A stretch of 64,000 nucleotides of DNA from Elusimicrobia bacterium RIFOXYA2_FULL_47_53 (GCA_001800315.1 MGVE01000020.1:94641-158640); one strand, 5' to 3'; positions 8,552 to 17,665 are shown, numbered from the stretch's first letter. Translations and numbers: made by a program. The notes: a model not told the origin generated them from the sequence alone.

Positions 8552-10105
8552 ATGAAAAGAGAAAATGAAACAAAAGCCGTGAACAGCGCTGGCGAGCTTT
8601 CGCTCTTATTTGATATCAGTAAGGCGCTTAGCCTCAGCCTGGATGTAAAGGAAGTCTTAGGGCCGGTACTAAAGGTCATGGCCGAACACCTGGGTTTGCT
8701 GCGCGGAACTCTTACGATACTCAACCGGGAGACAGGCGAGATATCCATTGAGGAAGCCTGCGGTTTGTCCAACGAGCAGAGGGCCAAAGGGCGGTATAAA
8801 ATCGGGGAGGGAATAACCGGTAAGGTCGTTGAAAGCGGCAAACCGGCCGTCATACCCCGCATTTCGGAAGAGCCGCTGTTTCTTGACAGGACCCAGGCGC
8901 GCAGTAGAATTAATAAAAAGGAAATATCATTTATTTGCGTGCCGATTAAAAACGGCAGGGAAGTTATGGGTGCGCTGAGCGCGGACATGGTTTATGAAGA
9001 AAAGAAATCGTTTGAAGAGCATGTCAGGCTGCTAACGGTAATATCTTCCATGATAGCGCAGGCTGTCAGGCTCAGGCAGTCGGCCCAGGAGGAGATGCAA
9101 AAACTCCAGGAAGAAAACACCCGCTTAAATGAAGAGCTCAGGGATAAGTTTCGTCCGGCAAGCATCATCGGAAATTCCCACGGAATGCGGCAGGTGTACG
9201 GGCTTATAAATAAGGTTTCCAAAAGTGACGCTACGGTTCTAATCCTTGGGGAAAGCGGTGTCGGCAAAGAATTGGTGGCGCAGGCGATTCACTATAACAG
9301 CTTGCGGGCCGGCAAGCCATTTATTCAGATTAACGCGGCTGCCCTGCCGGGAGATATAATAGAGAGCGAGCTGTTCGGCCACGAGAAGGGGGCGTTCACC
9401 GGAGCGGCTTCAATGAGGAAGGGACGGTTTGAACTCGCTGACGGCGGAACGCTGTTCATTGACGAGGTTGGCGATATGCCTGTAAATATCCAGGTAAAAT
9501 TACTGCGGGTGCTTCAGGAGAAATGTTTTGAGAGGGTTGGCGGCAGCGAGCCCATAAAGGTGGATGTGCGGATAGTAGCCGCCACAAATCGCAAACTTGA
9601 CGAACTGGTCGCGCGGGGAGGTTTCCGGGAGGATTTATTTTACAGGCTGAATGTTTTTCCCATAGTCGTGCCGCCCCTGCGGGAACGAAAGACCGATATT
9701 CTTCTTCTGGCGGATCACTTCGTCGCAAAATACTCAAAGAAGAACCGAAAGGCGGTCAAGCGCATATCAACTCCGGCCATAGACATGCTTATGAGCTATC
9801 ACTGGCCAGGCAATGTGCGTGAGCTGGAAAACTGTGTTGAGCGCGCGGTTATCTTAAGCAGCGACGGAGTAATTCACGGTTACCACCTTCCCCCGAGCCT
9901 CCAGACGGCGGAAGAAAGCAAAACAGCCGCCGGCGGAACTTTGAGCTCGGCTCTTGAGAGCCTTGAAAAAGAGATGATAAGCGAGGCGCTTAAATCGGCA
10001 AAGGGAAATATGGCTCGGGCGGCGCGCGAACTGGGGCTGAGTGAACGCATTATGGGGCTGCGAGTCGGGAAATACAAAATATCTTATAAGCGGTTCAGGG
10101 AGTAG
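8552..10105 (+). CDS. NifA-like sigma-54-dependent activator (GAF - AAA+ - Fis HTH)
   Basis: 517 residues from the ATG at 8552, preceded by AAGGGAG. An N-terminal GAF domain (about 10-175) has a NifA-like stretch (KIGEGITGKVVESGKPAV, then ISFICVPIKNG). A coiled linker leads to the AAA+ domain: Walker A GESGVGKE, the sigma-54 contact loop GAFTGA, Walker B TLFIDEVGDM and the arginine finger region FREDLFYRLNVF. The C-terminus is a Fis-type helix-turn-helix (MARAARELGLSERIMGLRV). The protein would remodel sigma-54 holoenzyme at -24/-12 promoters. Its neighbours (rpoN-like gene 2 bases on, then Amt and PII) support a nitrogen role. Whether it is a true NifA needs a nif locus elsewhere. Confidence 0.9.
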   Translation: MKRENETKAVNSAGELSLLFDISKALSLSLDVKEVLGPVLKVMAEHLGLLRGTLTILNRETGEISIEEACGLSNEQRAKGRYKIGEGITGKVVESGKPAVIPRISEEPLFLDRTQARSRINKKEISFICVPIKNGREVMGALSADMVYEEKKSFEEHVRLLTVISSMIAQAVRLRQSAQEEMQKLQEENTRLNEELRDKFRPASIIGNSHGMRQVYGLINKVSKSDATVLILGESGVGKELVAQAIHYNSLRAGKPFIQINAAALPGDIIESELFGHEKGAFTGAASMRKGRFELADGGTLFIDEVGDMPVNIQVKLLRVLQEKCFERVGGSEPIKVDVRIVAATNRKLDELVARGGFREDLFYRLNVFPIVVPPLRERKTDILLLADHFVAKYSKKNRKAVKRISTPAIDMLMSYHWPGNVRELENCVERAVILSSDGVIHGYHLPPSLQTAEESKTAAGGTLSSALESLEKEMISEALKSAKGNMARAARELGLSERIMGLRVGKYKISYKRFRE

Positions 10106-10107
10106 CG

Positions 10108-11244
10108 GTGAGAAAAATATTCGCTCAGCGGCAGACCCAAAAAAACTCCTGCGCGTTTCAAACGCGTTTCGCCGGTTTTCTTGAACTGCCGGAGGATGAC
10201 TACGCGCGGCTTATCCGGGACATAGAATCGGACCCGCTTTTTATCAGGCTCAAGTACGCTCAAAGCGACGCGGAAAGGGCTATTCGCGCCCGCTGCCTGC
10301 GTCAGACAGGCCTTTCAAACAAGTTCTTTGAGTTCAAGGAAGAATTTAACGCCTGTTCCGGAGCCGATGGAGCTGAAGTGGATAAACTTCTGGCTGACAA
10401 AGAGAAACTGGTGCGAACAATAAGAAAAATCGGGGAAGCGGATTTCGTAAAATATTTTATTCATAACGAAGACGGGCATTCACTCAGCGATATAGCCCGT
10501 TTTTGCGGCCTTAAACCGGCCGAGGCCGGGGAAATCCTTGAGCTGATTAACACCGTGGATATTTACGGTGAATTCTTTGTCGCCTCGGAGCGGCCTCAGG
10601 AAAACAATTTTTCGTGCAGAAAAATCGCGGTAATCGCGAAAACGCCGGAGGGTTTTAAAATTGAATTTTTGTCGGCTCACTGGGCGCGCGGGTTATACGA
10701 GGTGGATTATGAAAAGCTTGCGAGGATGTCGGATAAGGGGAAGTTATCGGAAAGGGAGCGCGCGGGACTTAAGAAACTGCTGGAAAGAATAGAACTGATA
10801 AATCTTCGTAAATCGCTTATGCACTCTGTCATTTCAGGGGTGTTAAAAAAACAGTCGGGATATTTTAATTCCGGCGGGGAAAAGCGCCCTCTTCCCTTTC
10901 GTCAAATTGAATTGGCGGAGGAAATCAAGGTCCATCCGAGCGCCGTCTCCCGCGCGATAGCCGGCCGTTCAATTGAAACTCCCTGGGGCGAAGAGAAACC
11001 GCTTAAGTTATTTTTTTCTTCGGGTAAGGCTGAGCAAAGGGAGAAGGTTCTGCTCCTCATGGAAAGAATATTTGATGAAGAAAAGACAAAACTGATGAAA
11101 GGGGAGCTTCAAAGGCCCCTCAGTGACAGCGCGATAGCCGTTATACTGAATAATAAACATAATATCGCAATATCGGGAAGAACCGTCACAAAATACCGCG
11201 AAATATCCGGCATACCGGGAGCCTTTTCCCGCGCAAAGATTTAA
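10108..11244 (+). CDS. rpoN: Divergent RNA polymerase sigma-54 factor (copy 1)
   Basis: 378 residues, GTG start 2 bases after the activator stop. It is recognised by the C-terminal RpoN box (SGRTVTKYREISGIPGA) and by the DNA-binding region before it (IKVHPSAVSRAIAGRSIETPWG). An N-terminal segment (FAGFLELPEDDYARLIRDIESDPLF) matches the usual core-binding start. It is shorter than typical RpoN (about 430-500 residues), and the Gln-rich activator-interacting region I is reduced to about 20 residues with few Gln. It should direct polymerase to -24/-12 promoters with the adjacent activator. A paralogue lies at 48975-50087. Confidence 0.85.
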   Translation: MRKIFAQRQTQKNSCAFQTRFAGFLELPEDDYARLIRDIESDPLFIRLKYAQSDAERAIRARCLRQTGLSNKFFEFKEEFNACSGADGAEVDKLLADKEKLVRTIRKIGEADFVKYFIHNEDGHSLSDIARFCGLKPAEAGEILELINTVDIYGEFFVASERPQENNFSCRKIAVIAKTPEGFKIEFLSAHWARGLYEVDYEKLARMSDKGKLSERERAGLKKLLERIELINLRKSLMHSVISGVLKKQSGYFNSGGEKRPLPFRQIELAEEIKVHPSAVSRAIAGRSIETPWGEEKPLKLFFSSGKAEQREKVLLLMERIFDEEKTKLMKGELQRPLSDSAIAVILNNKHNIAISGRTVTKYREISGIPGAFSRAKI

Positions 11245-11290
11245 TCGCCCCTCACCCCCGTTCAATAAATCATAAAATATCCGGTGAAAC

Positions 11291-11341
11291 ATACAATTTG
11301 GTAGCTTTGTTGCCACAAAGTTACCCGGGTGTATTTTTTTT
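11291..11341 (+). terminator. Terminator after rpoN copy 1
   Basis: Nested stem: ATACA/TGTAT outside and GGTAGCTTTGT/ACAAAGTTACC inside (11300-11325, one G-U pair), loop TGCC, then eight T residues. A -24/-12-like match (GG at 11300, GC at 11312) sits inside this hairpin and may be coincidental. Confidence 0.75.
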
Positions 11342-11385
11342 GTTTTGCGCGTAAACGCAATAATGCGCTCAAGGAACAATAGGTT

Positions 11386-11413
11386 TTGACATTTTATCGC
11401 ATTATTGAATAAT
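11386..11413 (+). promoter_or_regulatory. Promoter of the TorF-amt-PII operon
   Basis: TTGACA (11386-11391), a 16-base spacer and AATAAT (11408-11413). The leader of about 140 bases before the ATG at 11560 holds no other recognised signal. Confidence 0.55.
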
Positions 11414-11559
11414 TTCGCATGCGGATTGCAGGAAGTAATAGCGTAGACAAAAAACGGATCCAGGACATGGAAGTCCATTCAGGCAAAGAAGCCGCTCGTT
11501 AAGGCGAAGCTCGGCCGTTTGTTTCCGCGGAGAGCTTCAAAAATCATAAAGGAGAATAT

Positions 11560-12288
11560 ATGAGAATGAAATTTTCAGGTATCGTGGTTGCATTGCTTAT
11601 TTTAACCGGCCAGATTGTCAGCGCCGGGCCTTTGCTGGAAAACTCCGGTGTCGCGCTGAGCGGCACTGTGGATTATTACTCTTCGTATCTGTGGAGAGGC
11701 CAGGCGCTTGATAAGGATCCCGTGGTTCAGCCCGGTTTTACCGTAGGCTATATGGGTTTCAGCGCGGGATTCTGGAGCAGTATGGGCGTATCAGATAAGG
11801 ATTCGGCCGGAGGCTCCAATGAAGTGGATATGACGGTTTCGTACGGCAGGAGTTTTGGCAATATCGGGTTGAGCGTGGGGCACATTTCTTACGAGTTCCC
11901 GGGCACAGCCTATGCCGGCACGAAGGAAGTTTTTGCCGGAGCCTCGGTCAACGGACTGCCGTTCTCGCTTGGTGTAACTTATTACAGCGACTATGACAGC
12001 GCGGACGGAGTCAGCGGGAGTTTTTCATTGCTGAGTCTTGGCAAAGAGGTCGGTAAACTGTCCGGCTATCCGGTTAATATGTCGCTGAGTTACGGAATTT
12101 ACGGTGACTACGGCGCCTTCAAAAACGGTTCCGTCGCGACGGTCGGCTTTGGCTCATCAATGGCATTGACGGAGAAACTCTCCCTTACGCCTTCGGTTAG
12201 CTATGTGTCCACATCAGGGGACATGGCTGACGAAGCGATAGGCAATCAAAAGGGCGGTATCTACGGCGGCTTCAGCTTAGGTTTCTAA
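11560..12288 (+). CDS. TorF-like putative porin (Gcw_chp family)
   Basis: 242 residues with a signal peptide (residues 1-24, ending VSAG) and beta-barrel composition. The conserved YYSSYLWRGQ motif, with paired DKDPVVQPG after it, is typical of the Gcw_chp/TorF family. It ends in GGFSLGF with a terminal Phe. A nearby Amt gene 19 bases downstream, preceded by AAAAGGAGG, suggests one operon. It may let ammonium or a related solute cross the outer membrane; the substrate is inferred only from context. Confidence 0.8.
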   Translation: MRMKFSGIVVALLILTGQIVSAGPLLENSGVALSGTVDYYSSYLWRGQALDKDPVVQPGFTVGYMGFSAGFWSSMGVSDKDSAGGSNEVDMTVSYGRSFGNIGLSVGHISYEFPGTAYAGTKEVFAGASVNGLPFSLGVTYYSDYDSADGVSGSFSLLSLGKEVGKLSGYPVNMSLSYGIYGDYGAFKNGSVATVGFGSSMALTEKLSLTPSVSYVSTSGDMADEAIGNQKGGIYGGFSLGF

Positions 12289-12307
12289 CTTCAAAAGGAG
12301 GATTTAA

Positions 12308-13804
12308 ATGTTTACCAGAGAACGAATAACAAAAGCTTTAAAATACACAATGTTCAGTCTTCTATGTGCGGCAGTATATTTAGCGGTGCCGCATCTGTTC
12401 GCGGATCAGCCTGCCGCGCCGGTTGAGGCCGCGGCTGTCGTTGCCGCGGTTCCTGCCGCGGCTCCGGCGGCTCCACAGTTTACTCAGGAAATAGCCGATA
12501 CCGTAATGAACGGCAAAATCGCCCTTGATACGGTGTGGGTGTTGATCACGGCATTCCTTGTGTTTTTTATGAATCTTGGTTTCGCCATGGTTGAAACCGG
12601 ACTCTGCCGATCCAAGAACGCGGTAAACATACTGGCGAAAAACTTCATCGTGTTCGGTATATCATCGCTCGCGTTTTACATACTGGGATGGGGCCTGATG
12701 TTCGGAGACGGTAACGGTTTCATGGGCTTGAACGGTTTACTATTTTCTGCCGGCGCCGATAATAGCCCGGCTATGGGTTCTGCCTATCAGGGAGTATACG
12801 GTTCCATCAGCTGGACCGGCGTGCCATTCTGGGCCAAGTTCTTTTTCCAGATGGTTTTCGCCGGAACCGCCGCCACTATAGTATCGGGCGCGGTGGCCGA
12901 GAGAATAAAATTTGGAGCTTTCATCGCTTTCTCTTTTATCATAGTGGGCTTAATGTACCCGATAACGGGCCACTGGATATGGGGCGGAGGATGGCTTCAA
13001 AAGCTGGGAATGTGGGATTTTGCGGGTTCAACCGTGGTCCACTCGGTCGGAGGCTGGTCGGCGCTGGCGGGCATTATCCTGCTTGGCCCCCGCATAGGCA
13101 AATACCGCTCTGACGGTTCGGTCAACCCGATACCCGGGCATAGCATGGCGCTTGCCACTCTGGGTGTGCTTGTGCTCTGGTTCGGATGGTTTGGTTTTAA
13201 TCCGGGTTCAACCATGGCCGCGGCTTTCAGCGATATCAGCCGCATAGTCGTCACGACCAACAGTGCCGCTGCCGCCGCCGCGCTTAGCGCGACTCTTGTG
13301 GCGTGGGCTCTGCTCGGCAAGCCGGATCTTTCAATGATACTAAACGGCTGTCTCGCCGGACTGGTGGCCATTACGGCGCCCTGCGCGTTTGTCACCGTGC
13401 CGGCCTCAATTGTAATTGGGCTTATAGCCGGCGTGCTTGTCGTGCTTTCGGTCCTGTTTTTTGACATGATTAAAATAGATGACCCGGTAGGAGCGCTTTC
13501 GGTTCATCTCGCGAACGGTGTATTCGGAACCCTCGCCGTCGGCCTCTTCGCGAAAGATTCCGTAATGCCCAACACGACGGGGAACGGCCTGTTTTACGGC
13601 GGCGGATTTAAACTGCTTATAGCCCAGGCAACCGGTGTCGCGGTGGTCGCTGTCTTTACCTTCGTTGTCGCCTTCGCGGCCTGGTACCTGATAAAGAAAG
13701 TGATCGGCATGCGCGTCACCCGCGAGGAAGAGATCGGCGGCCTTGATGTCGGCGAGCACGGGATGGAAGCTTACCCTGATTTCCAGGGATTCTTGACAAA
13801 ATAA
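12308..13804 (+). CDS. amt: Ammonium transporter (Amt family)
   Basis: 498 residues. An N-terminal signal-like segment (to about residue 32) and an Ala/Pro/Val-rich linker precede 11 transmembrane helices. Characteristic Amt stretches are AMVETGLCRSKNA, FAGTAATIVSGAVAERI, GHWIWGGGWL, VHSVGGWSALAG and FGWFGFNPGS. The twin pore histidines are expected in VHSVGG and VHLANGVFGTLAVGL. It moves ammonium into the cytoplasm. The PII gene follows 12 bases after its stop, the classic amtB-glnK pairing in which PII plugs the channel when nitrogen is plentiful. Confidence 0.95.
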   Translation: MFTRERITKALKYTMFSLLCAAVYLAVPHLFADQPAAPVEAAAVVAAVPAAAPAAPQFTQEIADTVMNGKIALDTVWVLITAFLVFFMNLGFAMVETGLCRSKNAVNILAKNFIVFGISSLAFYILGWGLMFGDGNGFMGLNGLLFSAGADNSPAMGSAYQGVYGSISWTGVPFWAKFFFQMVFAGTAATIVSGAVAERIKFGAFIAFSFIIVGLMYPITGHWIWGGGWLQKLGMWDFAGSTVVHSVGGWSALAGIILLGPRIGKYRSDGSVNPIPGHSMALATLGVLVLWFGWFGFNPGSTMAAAFSDISRIVVTTNSAAAAAALSATLVAWALLGKPDLSMILNGCLAGLVAITAPCAFVTVPASIVIGLIAGVLVVLSVLFFDMIKIDDPVGALSVHLANGVFGTLAVGLFAKDSVMPNTTGNGLFYGGGFKLLIAQATGVAVVAVFTFVVAFAAWYLIKKVIGMRVTREEEIGGLDVGEHGMEAYPDFQGFLTK

Positions 13805-13816
13805 TCGGAGGAAAAT

Positions 13817-14158
13817 ATGAAATTAATCACAGCCATAATCCAGCCGGAAAAACTTCCGGATGTAAAAGACGCACTCTTTAAAGCCGATGTCTGCAAAATG
13901 ACGGTGTCAAATGTGATAGGCGCCGGCCAGCAGATGGGTTATAAGGAGACTTACAGGGGCGCCATTACCGAGATAATCCTTCTGAAAAAGGTTAGGTTAG
14001 ACATAGCCGTCAACGAGGATTTTGTTAAACGCACCGTTGATGCTATAGTCTCGGCAGCCCGCACCGGAAAAATAGGCGACGGAAAGATATTTATTACCGA
14101 TCTTCCCGAGTGCATAAGAATAAGAACCGGCGAGACCGGAAAGGCAGCCATAGGATAA
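13817..14158 (+). CDS. glnK: PII nitrogen regulatory protein
   Basis: 113 residues, full family length. The T-loop has [15 protein letters not shown] with the Tyr in the uridylylation position (YRGA). The C-terminal [15 protein letters not shown] stretch is the conserved nucleotide-binding B-loop region. It senses ATP/ADP and 2-oxoglutarate and should regulate the adjacent Amt. GlnK rather than GlnB is chosen only because it is linked to amt. Confidence 0.93.
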   Translation: MKLITAIIQPEKLPDVKDALFKADVCKMTVSNVIGAGQQMGYKETYRGAITEIILLKKVRLDIAVNEDFVKRTVDAIVSAARTGKIGDGKIFITDLPECIRIRTGETGKAAIG

Positions 14159-14195
14159 TATCGGAGCGCATAACCCGCCTCCTCGGAAAATCTAC

Positions 14196-14231
14196 CCGCC
14201 CCTTGCGCGCCCGAGCGCGACGGGGGCGGGA
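14196..14231 (+). terminator. GC-rich hairpin after the PII gene
   Basis: CCCGCCCC and GGGGCGGG arms enclose a GC-rich loop. There is no T tract, so it may be an mRNA stability element rather than a true terminator. Confidence 0.4.
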
Positions 14232-14257
14232 GATGCCCGAAAATAAAGGTAAATCAA

Positions 14258-15310
14258 ATGCTTGAAATAAGCCTGTTAACGATATTGCTTGCTGTTCTGG
14301 TTTTGCCCGTTTCCCTGCATGCGGTAGAAAAAAATATTGAAGCTTTTCTTCTTGCCATGGGAGCGGCGGCGGTGACGGTTTCGCACTACTTTGGGCCGGA
14401 GCGGCTATGGTCTGTTCATCTCGCGGGCGAGATTTTCAGGGAACCCGTGCTGATAACTGCCGTGGTATTCGCGGCCGGTTTTTTGATTTTGTTTTTCAAA
14501 GATAAAATAACGAAATACATTCTTAAGGCGGAAGAATTGCTCGGCAAGAAACTGTTTAGCTTCGCGCTGATTGTCCTGCTGGGTTTTTCGTCAAGCGTCA
14601 TTACGGCCATAATGGCCGCGATTCTCCTTGTGGAAATAGTAAGCGCCCTGCGTTACGACAGGGAACATGAAATAAAACTTGTGGTCCTGGGATGTTTCTC
14701 AATCGGCCTCGGCGCGGTGCTCACTCCGGTAGGGGAGCCTTTATCAACTATCTGTATAGCCAAACTCAGGGGGGCTCCTTATAACGCCGACTTCTTTTTT
14801 TTGCTGAAACATCTTAGCGCTTATGTCGTGCCCGGTATTGTTCTCTGCGGCGCCGTTGGGGCTATGATCGCGCCAAAGGGCCGTTCCGACGCGAAAACGC
14901 TCGGGGAAAAGGAAACCGAAAATATCAGGGATGTGTTTATCAGGGCAGGGAAAGTCTATATTTTTATTATGGCCCTGATTCTTCTTGGAACGGGATTTAA
15001 GCCCATAATAGATCAATACATTATAAAACTTTCAAGCTCCTCGCTTTACTGGATAAATTCTTTGTCGGCCGTAATGGACAACGCGACGCTTGCTTCCGCT
15101 GAAATAAGCCCCAAGATGGAGCTCGTCAAGATTCAATTCATTTTGCTCGGGTTGCTAATCGCCGGAGGCATGCTTGTTCCGGGCAATATCCCGAATATAA
15201 TTTCAGCCGGAAGGTTAAAGATAAAAAGCAAAGAATGGGCTAAAATGGGACTGCCTTTCGGCTTTGTAATGATGGGCGCGTATTTTGCCGTGTTAAGATA
15301 TATTTTGTAG
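14258..15310 (+). CDS. DUF1646 family putative cation transporter
   Basis: 350 residues with about ten membrane segments. Recognised by conserved stretches of the DUF1646 branch of the ion transporter superfamily: GAVLTPVGEPLSTI, AVMDNATLASAEISP and AGGMLVPGNIPNIISAG. The family is related to NhaD/ArsB-type antiporters; its ion is not established. It follows the PII gene by 99 bases and could be co-transcribed with it, although a GC hairpin lies between. Confidence 0.8.
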   Translation: MLEISLLTILLAVLVLPVSLHAVEKNIEAFLLAMGAAAVTVSHYFGPERLWSVHLAGEIFREPVLITAVVFAAGFLILFFKDKITKYILKAEELLGKKLFSFALIVLLGFSSSVITAIMAAILLVEIVSALRYDREHEIKLVVLGCFSIGLGAVLTPVGEPLSTICIAKLRGAPYNADFFFLLKHLSAYVVPGIVLCGAVGAMIAPKGRSDAKTLGEKETENIRDVFIRAGKVYIFIMALILLGTGFKPIIDQYIIKLSSSSLYWINSLSAVMDNATLASAEISPKMELVKIQFILLGLLIAGGMLVPGNIPNIISAGRLKIKSKEWAKMGLPFGFVMMGAYFAVLRYIL

Positions 15311-15408
15311 CGCTTTAACTTTTGCCGGATAATATTCGCAGGACACTCGCGGTTTCCTCCCGCGAGCCAGAGAAGCAATCCCGCTCGTGCCCGATCGGGA
15401 AGAAGTGT

Positions 15409-15451
15409 CTGCCTGCCGGGATCAGTGATTGATCCTTGCAGGCAGAATTTT
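15409..15451 (+). terminator. Terminator after the DUF1646 gene
   Basis: Outer arms CTGCCTGC/GCAGGCAG with inner GGATCA/TGATCC, followed by AATTTTGAT. Confidence 0.55.
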
Positions 15452-15514
15452 GATGGTACTGCTCCGATAGATTTTCCACGCCACCCCTCCTCCCGCCTCC
15501 GCAGTTAAGTTATC

Positions 15515-15543
15515 TTGAACAGTATTCAATAAAGAGATACAAT
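15515..15543 (+). promoter_or_regulatory. Promoter of the pyruvate kinase gene
   Basis: TTGAAC (15515-15520), a 17-base spacer and TACAAT (15538-15543), 40 bases before the ATG at 15583. Confidence 0.6.
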
Positions 15544-15582
15544 TAAGGCGTTGAAATACATCTCAAAACAGGATAATAAATT

Positions 15583-16611
15583 ATGGTAAAAACCAAAATT
15601 GTAGCGACGATCGGGCCCGCGAGCGGCGACAAGCCTATGCTCAGGAAAATGATGTTTGCCGGCATGGATTTAGCGCGCCTTAATTTTTCCCACGGCACGC
15701 ACGCCGAGCATTTAAAAAGAATTGAGCTGATACGCTCCCTGAACAAAACTCATAGAAGGAAAATAAAGATACTTCAGGATCTGGAGGGGTACAGGATAAG
15801 AATAGGCGATCTAAAGAACAGCATCGTCTTAAAAAAGAAGCAGATTCTACTGCTTTCAAATATAAATGGCAGGTTGCCCCGGGAAGCCGTGCCCTTTGAT
15901 TATTCCGGAGATGTATTAGACATAAAAACCGGGACGGACATATTCATTGACGACGGCAACATCTGCCTTGTCGCCAGGGGGCACCGCCCCGGCTGTGTTG
16001 TTACGGAGGTAGTCGTCCCGGGAACTTTAAAAAAACATAAAGGCATAAACATCCCGGATATGAAATTAAAATTTAAGGGAATTACCGCCAAAGACTTAAG
16101 AGACATTGAGTTTGGCATTCATAATAAAGTGGATTATATCGCGCAGTCGTTTGTAAGGGACAGAAACGATATCCTGCCGCTCAAAAAAATTGTCCGCAAA
16201 AAACTGCCCGCGTGCAAAATAATAGCGAAAATAGAAAACCGCCAGGGCATAGATAATATAGGCGAGATTTTAAGCGCCAGCGACGGCGTAATGGTAGCGC
16301 GCGGAGACATGGGCGTATCCATACCTGTTTACGAGGTGCCGGTCGTTCAGAAAGAAATAATACGAAAATGCAAAAAGGCCGGAAAAATCGTCATTACCGC
16401 GACCCAGATGCTTGAAAGCATGACCGAAAACCTGCGCCCGACGAGAGCCGAGGTCTCCGACATAGCCAACGCGGTTTTAGACGGCACTGACATGGTAATG
16501 CTCTCAGCCGAGACCGCGGCCGGCAGGTACCCGGAGGAATCCATTAAGATGATGAACAGCATTCTTAAATACACCGAAGCGTACCTCAAGTCCGGCGGGG
16601 GTAGAAAATAA
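15583..16611 (+). CDS. pyk: Pyruvate kinase, short form lacking the C-terminal domain
   Basis: 342 residues against about 470 for the usual enzyme. The catalytic barrel is recognisable: [18 protein letters not shown], the Lys in [23 protein letters not shown] and TATQMLESM. The usual DLKGPEIR site is DLEGYRIR here, a notable change. The allosteric C-terminal domain is missing and the chain stops soon after [11 protein letters not shown]. It should convert phosphoenolpyruvate and ADP to pyruvate and ATP but lack the usual effector control. A nuclease gene starts 1 base after the stop. Confidence 0.85.
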   Translation: MVKTKIVATIGPASGDKPMLRKMMFAGMDLARLNFSHGTHAEHLKRIELIRSLNKTHRRKIKILQDLEGYRIRIGDLKNSIVLKKKQILLLSNINGRLPREAVPFDYSGDVLDIKTGTDIFIDDGNICLVARGHRPGCVVTEVVVPGTLKKHKGINIPDMKLKFKGITAKDLRDIEFGIHNKVDYIAQSFVRDRNDILPLKKIVRKKLPACKIIAKIENRQGIDNIGEILSASDGVMVARGDMGVSIPVYEVPVVQKEIIRKCKKAGKIVITATQMLESMTENLRPTRAEVSDIANAVLDGTDMVMLSAETAAGRYPEESIKMMNSILKYTEAYLKSGGGRK

Positions 16612-16612
16612 A

Positions 16613-17377
16613 ATGTCCGAATACTATAACGCGAAGCGCAGCAGGAATTTATACAAACCCGGAGCCGGCGACCCTTTCAAAATAAGCCGCTCAAAAATAG
16701 AGCTCTTTATTGAGTGCCCGCGCTGTTTCTATCTGGATAGAAGGCTCGGCGTGGGAAGGCCGCCTGGATTCCCGTTTAATTTAAACAGCGCCGTGGATAA
16801 ACTGCTTAAAAAAGAGTTTGATATCGTAAGAAAAAGCGGCGACACGCATCCGTTAATTGAAAAATACGGGGTTGACGCCGTGCCCGCGGCCCATGCCATG
16901 CTGGACGAGTGGCGCGAGAACTTTAAGGGTGTTCAGTATTTCCATGAGCCGACAAACCTTATTATTACGGGAGCCATAGACGACTTGTGGCAAAGTTCAA
17001 AGGGCGAATATATAGTAGTGGATTACAAGTCCACCAGCAAAGAAGAAGAGATAATCGCCCTGGATAAAGCCTGGCAGGACGGCTACAAAAGACAGATGGA
17101 GATATACCAGTGGCTTTTGCGCCACAACGGCCTGAAAGTCTCCGATACGGGCTATTTTGTTTACTGCAACGGCAAAACCGATATGGCGGAATTCAACGCC
17201 AAGCTGGAGTTCGCGATAACGCTTATTCCCTACACAGGCAAAGATAACTGGGTTGAAAAAACCATAATGGACCTGCATAAATGCCTCAACTCGGGCGATT
17301 TGCCCCAGGCCTCCGTAAATTGCGATTACTGCTCCTACAGATCCGCTGCTGAAACCGCCCGCCCGGCCCTGCCTTAA
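16613..17377 (+). CDS. PD-(D/E)XK nuclease of the Cas4/RecB type
   Basis: 254 residues. ISRSKIELFIECPRCFYL at the start has the Ser/Cys pattern of RecB/AddB/Cas4 nucleases. The core is GAIDDLW (Asp), VVDYKST (Asp-X-Lys) and KRQMEIYQWLL. A C-terminal CDYCSYR completes a possible four-Cys iron-sulphur site (two Cys in ECPRC, two in CDYC). No cas genes are nearby, so it is a stand-alone family member, probably acting on DNA ends. It is translationally close to pyk, 1 base apart. Confidence 0.8.
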   Translation: MSEYYNAKRSRNLYKPGAGDPFKISRSKIELFIECPRCFYLDRRLGVGRPPGFPFNLNSAVDKLLKKEFDIVRKSGDTHPLIEKYGVDAVPAAHAMLDEWRENFKGVQYFHEPTNLIITGAIDDLWQSSKGEYIVVDYKSTSKEEEIIALDKAWQDGYKRQMEIYQWLLRHNGLKVSDTGYFVYCNGKTDMAEFNAKLEFAITLIPYTGKDNWVEKTIMDLHKCLNSGDLPQASVNCDYCSYRSAAETARPALP

Positions 17378-17444
17378 GGATTAGGCGCCTTAATTGCGCA
17401 TCTCGCGGGATTATCAGGAAGCGCTCCGCTATTATATTTACACA

Positions 17445-17493
17445 TTGAAAATTACTCAAAGCATTGAGTATAATTACTCAATTCATTGAGTAA
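17445..17493 (+). promoter_or_regulatory. Orphan promoter with two palindromic operators
   Basis: TTGAAA (17445-17450), an 18-base spacer and TATAAT (17469-17474). Two palindromes overlap or follow it: TTACTCAA/TTGAGTAT (17452-17471) and TTACTCAA/TTGAGTAA (17474-17493). A half site TACTCAAT lies at 17511. No gene starts within 170 bases, so the regulated gene may have been lost. Confidence 0.6.
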
Positions 17494-17608
17494 ATTGTAT
17501 GGATTGAATGTACTCAATAACAAAAATAACTCATAGTCCGTGGCTTGACCGACGACACTAATCATATACTGACATTCCTAATGGCTCTGCAAATCAATAT
17601 TTAATCCA

Positions 17609-17637
17609 TTGACAAATACACATATATGTATTATTAT
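17609..17637 (+). promoter_or_regulatory. Promoter of the AbiE operon with palindromic spacer
   Basis: TTGACA (17609-17614), a 17-base spacer and TATTAT (17632-17637). The spacer contains ATACA...TGTAT, a possible binding site for the AbiEi antitoxin. The ATG follows at 17666. Confidence 0.65.
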
Positions 17638-17665
17638 TTAGTAAACACTAAACAAAAGGACATAT

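Noticed and set aside
8274-8573. Frames on both strands between the repeat-protein and activator genes
   Set aside because: The region is a promoter, a terminator and an inverted repeat; the frames cross all of these and have no motifs.
11298-11314. A -24/-12-like sequence (GG at 11300, GC at 11312) in front of the TorF-amt-PII genes
   Set aside because: It lies inside the stem of the rpoN terminator and its start would be followed at once by the T tract. A better sigma-70 promoter is at 11386-11413. It is not excluded, but not claimed.
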